6,138 nucleotides of DNA, from positions 1 through 6,138 of the forward strand of contig CAYWTS010000072.1 in NCBI GenBank assembly GCA_964461265.1. Reading direction: 5' to 3'. The translations under genes and the position numbers were made by a program. Positions 1 to 4,475 of the stretch are shown in pieces; the stretch's first letter is position 1; each line of letters opens with the position of its first letter. The notes under the pieces are model-generated. The model saw only the letters and a list, made by a program, of their open reading frames with translations. It made no database searches and was not told the origin of the DNA. The stretch comes from CAYWTS01 sp964461265. GTDB taxonomy: Bacteria; Bacteroidota; Ignavibacteria; Tepidaquicellales; OLB5.

Positions 1-84
1 TTTATCCTTGAAGCGGTAAACACCTGGTGTAGTGGGAAGGTTTTCGAGCTTTTGTTTAAGATTATTATTTAATGAATTAACCAC
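1..84 (-). CDS. uvrC: Excinuclease ABC subunit C, N-terminal fragment (partial, runs off the left edge)
   Basis: Only the first 28 codons are in the window, reading from GTG at 84-82 towards base 1. The peptide contains LKQKLENLPTTPGVYRFKDK. This matches the start of the GIY-YIG nuclease domain of UvrC, where 'LPxxPGVYxF' opens the domain just before the GIY/YVG strand (the strand is beyond the window). UvrC is the dual-incision nuclease of nucleotide excision repair, acting on UvrB-DNA complexes in the cytoplasm. GTG is the only conventional start codon in frame at the expected distance from the LKxKL segment. No convincing Shine-Dalgarno precedes it. The gene begins 23 nt after the stop of the helicase-nuclease gene, with no terminator between them, so it may be co-transcribed with the upstream operon. 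Another GIY-YIG protein is possible but less likely given how close the match is. The fragment is too short to test catalytic residues. Confidence 0.75.
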   Translation of the reverse strand, partial: MVNSLNNNLKQKLENLPTTPGVYRFKDK

Positions 85-98
85 AGAGGATGCGGAGT
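79..98. repeat. Possible dispersed intergenic repeat remnant (CCACAGAGGATGCGGAG)
   Basis: The stretch at 81-97 resembles the 'CCACAGAG...CGGAG' family of short dispersed sequences seen in intergenic DNA of many environmental bacteria. It overlaps the proposed GTG start of the uvrC-like gene and the 23-nt gap before it. Only one imperfect copy is present here, so it cannot be shown to be a repeat from this window alone; the call rests on general familiarity. Confidence 0.2.
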
Positions 99-107
99 GA
101 GTAAATA

Positions 108-2891
108 TTACCGAAGTGTTAATATTTCTTTTAAATCAGTCGGATATTTAGATACTGCCCATTTCCAAATGCCAAAGCTTCCGTTTTTATTTACAGCATT
201 AATCCATTCATTTAAGAAATATCTTTTTGTTTTATTTTCATCATCATCTCTACCTTTAACTTCCAGTATTAAATTAATATCGTTAGAAAGTTTAATTAAA
301 TAATCAGGTCGGTATTTTTTGACTAAACCTTTATATATATAATGAATTTCAAAACCTAAATGGTCATTTTTAACCCATGCTTTAACATTTTCATTTCTAT
401 CAAACTCAAAAGCTTCACTGGCTTCCCATGTGCTGTCAAATACACATAAATTTATGTGTGATTTTTTTGTTACTTCGCAGGGTCTGCCCGTGTACCACGT
501 CTTCATATAGCTTGTTGAGCGAATAGGGTAATCGCTGTCAAAAATTGGAACCAATTCTTGTGTATTTTCAAATCTAATTGCTTCCCAAACATGCTGAACA
601 ACCTTGATCATATTCAGCGTAATTAATATTCTTCGCCTCAATTCATCAACATCAAATAAAGCCGGTTGAATAATTATTTTATCCGAGTTAATGAACTTTT
701 CTACAATTCGAATAACCTGGGCTAATAAATATTCTTTATTTCCCTGCCATGTTGGTTTCATCTGGTCAAAAACATCTCTTGCGGTTTCAAAAATTATTTT
801 TTGCCAGCGAAACTCTTTCCCTAATTTTTCAAGGTCAATTTCTGTTAATTTTGAAATATCCGGTTTACCATCAATAATAGGGGCTAACTCTGCTAAAGTA
901 GGAGTTTTAAATGCATCTATTTCGATTGGCTTAACTTTGTTTACATCTAAGTTTAGCTTTGGTTTATAAGTATGATTTATTCTTATAATATTAGGCCATA
1001 TTATTTCATACTCTTTTTTTTCTTCAACAGGCTCAATTTTATTTTTAGGTGGAGGTGGTGGTGGCGGCGGACCATCATGTTCTTCATGGGGTAAAAAAGT
1101 AAACGGAATACCAAAAATATTTACGTATTCAGCTTCATATAAACCTGTTTCAGGATTTACTTCATAGGTTGTTCTTCTCAATCCCCGTCCAACAACTTGT
1201 TCACATAATAATTGGCTTGTAAATGCTCTCAATCCCAAAATATGCGTTACAGTTTTTGCATCCCACCCTTCCGAAAGCATGCCGACAGAAATTACATTTT
1301 GTATTTTCTCCCCGGCTTTTCCTTTCTGCCCAACAGAGTCAACAGTTAATCTTAGCATTTCTGCTAATACTTGCTTGGTTAATTTTTTTATTGGAATATC
1401 GTCTTCTGTTTTATCTTGTTCATTACCCAAATTTAAAATACTTTCATTCTGTGCTTCTGCTGTTTCAAGTACTTTACTGTCTATATGCAGGGTTCTTTCC
1501 GGATTACATAACTCATCTATTTTAATTTTTTTATGGTCAAATGAATATTTAATCCTTGCAGCAGTCTCGGTTCTGTTTGCAACACTAATCATTACAGGCG
1601 GTGTTTTTTGCCCTGTCTCCTCCCACAACAGCTTAGTTTCACGCCAGTCTAAACCAAGCAGATAGTAAGCTTGTAATACAAGATCAGGAAGCGGTTCGTG
1701 TTCTTCAGCTTTTCTATTCACATCATCTTTAACTTCATCATCATTATATATATGGTATAGCCTTGATTTATACTCTTTAGTTAAGTTACTGTCGTCCCTT
1801 ATGACAACACGAGGAGTTTTAACTAAACCCGATTCTATTGCATCATTAAGCCCAAAATCACTAACAATCCATTCAAACAAAGCTTCTTCACTTGATTGTT
1901 TACCGCTTGGGGCAAATGGTGTAGCTGTAAAATCATAACATGTTAATATTCCTCTTGTCCTGTGAATCCTGTCTAGACCACCTACCCAGACTGTTGCTTC
2001 ATTTTTTTGTTCTTCAAATTCACGTTTAACTTTCAATTCCGGCTGCACACGCCAGGCATGATGAGCCTCGTCATTAATTACAAGTATGTTGCTTGCATTT
2101 GAAATTTCCCTGAGTACTTCTTTAACATAAGCCTCATCACTTTTAACACCTCTTTTATCAACTGTTTTTTTCTTTGCTAGTTTTTCTTCTGTATCCCATG
2201 CTAATGAATGCCAATTTTCTATTTTAACTTTACCTTGTCTTAACTTATCATAGAGCGCCGCCGGTACAATATTAAATTCATCATAATAATTATTGCGACC
2301 TGCAGGTATTAATACTTGCAGACGGCTTTTAACTGTTAAGCCAGGGGCGACTATAAATATATTCTTTGAAAATCTTGTGTCCTGCGGGTAAGTAATTTTG
2401 TTTAAAATATGGTATGCAATAAGCATTGCCATAACAATAGTTTTGCCTGAACCTGTTGCCATTTTAGAACATATGCGTGTAAATTCCCCGCCATCTTTTG
2501 GAATTACAATACCTGTTTTTTCTGATGCAGGGGCTTCATTAAACCATACTAAGGTTTCTATTGCTTCAAGCTGACAAAAGAAAAGCCTTTTATTTTCCCG
2601 TTCTTCATTATTATGCCAGTGTTCAAGAAGCCTTTTAGTTATACCAGTAACATTGGCATACCCTTCCTCACGCCACTTTTTTACTCTGGGTCTGATTTTA
2701 TTTACAAGTTCTATCTCAATAAAAATACCAGGGTCATCAAAAGAACGTGCAGCCTGTGTGGCTATTACATAACCAGCAGGTCTGCGCCCCTCTTTTTTTG
2801 AAAAGGTTCGCGTTTCTCTGTCGAAGCTCCAATAATTTTTTGGCTCTTCGAAGGGTGAGTTTATTATTAATCTATCTATTGTCCCGTTCAA
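108..2891 (-). CDS. Restriction endonuclease subunit: DEAH-box superfamily 2 helicase fused to a C-terminal PD-(D/E)XK nuclease (type III Res-like)
   Basis: This is the presumed cleavage and translocation subunit of a restriction system; it would use ATP to move on DNA and cut it. Seen in the protein: Walker A ATGSGKT near residues 145-151, DEAH near 274-277, motif III TATPF near 322-326, the Res-type GMLSEGWDAKTVTHI near 537-551, and arginine-finger motif QVVGRGLRR near 565-573. A run of eight prolines (about 608-615) follows the helicase core. Near the C-terminus, RPDYLIKL (about 860-867) and LEVKGR (about 875-880) give the PD...ExK signature of a PD-(D/E)XK nuclease, with an upstream acidic WEASEAFEF segment. 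The length fits a complete protein of this helicase-nuclease family; the early LIINSPFEEP segment is, as I recall, characteristic of what NCBI calls BPTD_3080-type restriction endonucleases. The start is TTG at 2891-2889, because an in-frame TAA lies immediately before it and the conserved N-terminal segment begins only a few codons later. There is no Shine-Dalgarno close to this TTG. The gene stops at TAA (110-108). It looks intact. Type I HsdR is less likely, since no specificity subunit is visible. Confidence 0.9.
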   Translation of the reverse strand: MNGTIDRLIINSPFEEPKNYWSFDRETRTFSKKEGRRPAGYVIATQAARSFDDPGIFIEIELVNKIRPRVKKWREEGYANVTGITKRLLEHWHNNEERENKRLFFCQLEAIETLVWFNEAPASEKTGIVIPKDGGEFTRICSKMATGSGKTIVMAMLIAYHILNKITYPQDTRFSKNIFIVAPGLTVKSRLQVLIPAGRNNYYDEFNIVPAALYDKLRQGKVKIENWHSLAWDTEEKLAKKKTVDKRGVKSDEAYVKEVLREISNASNILVINDEAHHAWRVQPELKVKREFEEQKNEATVWVGGLDRIHRTRGILTCYDFTATPFAPSGKQSSEEALFEWIVSDFGLNDAIESGLVKTPRVVIRDDSNLTKEYKSRLYHIYNDDEVKDDVNRKAEEHEPLPDLVLQAYYLLGLDWRETKLLWEETGQKTPPVMISVANRTETAARIKYSFDHKKIKIDELCNPERTLHIDSKVLETAEAQNESILNLGNEQDKTEDDIPIKKLTKQVLAEMLRLTVDSVGQKGKAGEKIQNVISVGMLSEGWDAKTVTHILGLRAFTSQLLCEQVVGRGLRRTTYEVNPETGLYEAEYVNIFGIPFTFLPHEEHDGPPPPPPPPKNKIEPVEEKKEYEIIWPNIIRINHTYKPKLNLDVNKVKPIEIDAFKTPTLAELAPIIDGKPDISKLTEIDLEKLGKEFRWQKIIFETARDVFDQMKPTWQGNKEYLLAQVIRIVEKFINSDKIIIQPALFDVDELRRRILITLNMIKVVQHVWEAIRFENTQELVPIFDSDYPIRSTSYMKTWYTGRPCEVTKKSHINLCVFDSTWEASEAFEFDRNENVKAWVKNDHLGFEIHYIYKGLVKKYRPDYLIKLSNDINLILEVKGRDDDENKTKRYFLNEWINAVNKNGSFGIWKWAVSKYPTDLKEILTLR

Positions 2892-2933
2892 TTAATTATT
2901 GATTTTAAGCTGTTTTTGAGTATTGCTATGCAC
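2892..2933 (-). CDS. Possible 13-codon leader peptide upstream of the restriction subunit
   Basis: A GTG at 2933-2931 opens a 13-codon ORF (MHSNTQKQLKINN) ending in TAA at 2894-2892. It is preceded by the purine-rich AGGAAAAAGG, whose AGGA is 6 nt from the GTG, a better ribosome site than anything near the TTG of the following gene. The stop directly abuts that TTG in the same frame. Two readings are possible: a translated leader that hands terminating ribosomes to the UUG start, or a former N-terminal extension cut off by a stop codon. It may also be chance. There is no homology evidence, and small ORFs of this size arise easily in AT-rich DNA. Confidence 0.25.
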   Translation of the reverse strand: MHSNTQKQLKINN

Positions 2934-2968
2934 CCTTTTTCCTATTTTTAGTGCAAAGATTTAAAATG

Positions 2969-2992
2969 TGCACTCTACAGGTGCATTGAGTG
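2969..2992. promoter_or_regulatory. Overlapping inverted repeats, possible operator or 5'-UTR hairpin
   Basis: TGCAC (2969-2973) is mirrored by GTGCA (2981-2985) across a 7-nt loop. An overlapping pair, CACTC (2971-2975) with GAGTG (2988-2992), gives a competing fold. Each stem is only 5 bp, so thermodynamic stability is slight. The position, roughly 80-100 nt upstream of the restriction gene start and downstream of a gene for a winged-helix protein, would suit an operator. No binding evidence exists in the sequence. Confidence 0.2.
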
Positions 2993-3014
2993 TTTTAGTT
3001 TTTGTTTATCTAAT

Positions 3015-3119
3015 CGCCAAGTAAACCAATGAAGCCATAATCACCAAATAATCGCCAAAACCGCCAAGTAAACCAATGAAGCCATAATCACCAAATAATC
3101 GCCAAAATCGCCAAGTAAA
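3015..3119. repeat. 47-bp tandem repeat, 2.2 copies
   Basis: Unit 1 is 3015-3061 and unit 2 is 3062-3108. They are identical except for the last base (C versus T). A partial third copy, CGCCAAGTAAA, occupies 3109-3119. Within each unit, CGCCAA and the near-match CACCAA recur (for example TAATCACCAAATAATCGCCA), so the unit itself looks built from a smaller 'ATCGCCAA' word. The array ends 3 nt before the AlbA_2 stop codon region at 3123, so it is noncoding. A fragment of the same word (ATCGCCAAGTAAA) appears at both ends of the array. This fits slippage-prone intergenic repeat DNA; a regulatory spacing role is possible. Confidence 0.9.
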
Positions 3120-3122
3120 AAC

Positions 3123-4469
3123 TTAATTGTTGTTTTTCCCATTATTTACAAGAATATAAAAAATCGAACGGCCTCTACCTTTAGTTTCTAAAAACCCCTT
3201 ATTAATTAAATCTTTTAATTCGTTTCTTGCTGTCTCATCTGAGACACCATTAAGGTTTCGGTATTCTTTATTAGTAATTTTTCCTTCTTCTTTAATATGT
3301 AAAACAGCGTTTATTTGCCTTTCACTCAAGCCTGATTTTTTAAGATAATCTTCACTTAATTTATCTTTATAAAGCATTACAGTAAATACACCGTTAACCT
3401 CAGTAAATTCAGGTTCTGGAAGACCTGCCTCTTTACATGCTTGAACAATTTTATTAGTTCCTCTGCCCCAGGCTTCAATATATCCGGCCTTTTGAAAAAC
3501 ATTAGCAATAAGGGGATTACGAGGTTTTGAAATGTGGGATGATTTTAATTTAGTAATTGGAACCTCAGCAGGCAACGAGCCTATATTTACTATCATTAAT
3601 TTGTCATCAAAAATTCTTATTTGTATATCAGACTTAATAGCATAATCTTTATGAATGATTGCATTAAAAATTGCCTCACGAAGTGCTTCCAACGGGTATT
3701 CAAGTATATCTTTTCTTTCGATGCTTCCCTTTTCAAATTTTACAGTTCGCTTCAAATATTTATTATCTAATACTTCAATGCTGTTAACAGCCTGCTTGAA
3801 TAAATTGCCTTCAATCATATCTTGTGTTTCTAAGTTCGCTTCATCTATAAATTTACCTATTTTTATATTAGATTGCATAAAAAAGTTTTGTGGGTCTTTG
3901 AAAAACAATAAAATTCCTGCATTCTTAATCTTGCTATCTTGAATCAGATACAATCTTTCTAAAATTTGTCTTACATCGTTCTCATGTGCTATCGAAGGTA
4001 TCCTCTCCTCTGCCCTGTTTCTGAATTTTAGAACAGACATTTCATCAATATCATCTACTCTAAAATCAATAGAATGTACTTCATCCCATGTTCTTCCTGT
4101 TTTACTTTGTAAAAAATCTATTAGTAATGTACCGTTAAGCTCTTGTGTCGTACTGCCACTTCTTATATAATACTTCCCATTATACGAAATGGGAACAGTT
4201 GATTTTTCTATAACAACCTTTATATATTCATTTGCATTGTGTTTACCCGTTTTGACAGAAGGAAATATAGATAGTTTATTATTAATTGTATTAGGTATAT
4301 CAACAAGTAATTTTTTTATGTTTAATCCCCCTAAGGTTTCTCCTTTGTCATTAACTCCTATTAATAATAGTCCACCATCTGTATTAGCAAATGCGCTAAT
4401 TGTTTTTAGACATTCATCCCGCCAGCTTTCTTTAAACTCGGTATTTTGTGTTTCTATTGTAATTGGCAT
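3123..4469 (-). CDS. AlbA_2 (Schlafen-type) ATP-binding protein with C-terminal winged helix
   Basis: The 448-residue protein has three parts. Residues about 1-125 form an AlbA_2/Schlafen-type domain: NTEFKES (9-15), ISAFANTDGGLLLIGVND (24-41) and YYIRSGSTTQEL (100-111) are its hallmarks. Residues about 255-366 resemble the C-terminal ATPase-like region found with AlbA_2 (HATPase_c_4): EALREAIFNAIIHKDY (261-276, N-box-like), KLMIVNIGSLP (290-300) and EAWGRGTNKI (332-341). Residues about 378-440 form a winged helix-turn-helix (ITNKEYRNLNGVSDETARNELKDL). Proteins of this type are usually annotated as predicted transcriptional regulators or ATP-binding proteins; biochemical function is generally unknown. 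The ATG at 4469-4467 is 6 nt after the methyltransferase stop, which points to one transcript and probably translational coupling. Its placement between the modification and restriction genes suggests a regulatory or effector part in the same system. That role is inferred, not shown. The gene is complete, ending in TAA at 3125-3123. Confidence 0.88.
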   Translation of the reverse strand: MPITIETQNTEFKESWRDECLKTISAFANTDGGLLLIGVNDKGETLGGLNIKKLLVDIPNTINNKLSIFPSVKTGKHNANEYIKVVIEKSTVPISYNGKYYIRSGSTTQELNGTLLIDFLQSKTGRTWDEVHSIDFRVDDIDEMSVLKFRNRAEERIPSIAHENDVRQILERLYLIQDSKIKNAGILLFFKDPQNFFMQSNIKIGKFIDEANLETQDMIEGNLFKQAVNSIEVLDNKYLKRTVKFEKGSIERKDILEYPLEALREAIFNAIIHKDYAIKSDIQIRIFDDKLMIVNIGSLPAEVPITKLKSSHISKPRNPLIANVFQKAGYIEAWGRGTNKIVQACKEAGLPEPEFTEVNGVFTVMLYKDKLSEDYLKKSGLSERQINAVLHIKEEGKITNKEYRNLNGVSDETARNELKDLINKGFLETKGRGRSIFYILVNNGKNNN

Positions 4470-4475
4470 TATTTT

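Larger units (their letters stand above)
2892..3122. other. 231-nt intergenic region between the AlbA_2 gene and the restriction subunit gene
   Basis: This is the only sizeable gap in the operon. The half nearest the AlbA_2 gene holds a 47-bp tandem repeat (3015-3119). The half nearest the restriction gene is AT-rich, with a cluster of GTGCA words (2951-2955, 2968-2972, 2981-2985) and the leader-like ORF. I see no Rho-independent terminator after the AlbA_2 stop on the minus strand and no strong promoter. On the minus strand AATCTTTG (2960-2953) is a weak match to the Bacteroidota -7 element TAnnTTTG, but no matching -33 TTG is evident. A separate promoter for the restriction gene is therefore possible but unproven. 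Confidence 0.5.

Noticed and set aside
97..303. Small plus-strand ORF at the left edge
   Set aside because: It overlaps the conserved nuclease end of the restriction subunit antisense and has no ribosome site or recognisable features.
1279..1665. 128-codon plus-strand ORF
   Set aside because: It lies wholly within the conserved helicase core on the opposite strand; the translation shows no recognisable domain.
3015..3119. CRISPR array
   Set aside because: The 47-bp units are directly contiguous with no unique spacers between them, there are just over two copies, and no cas genes are visible.
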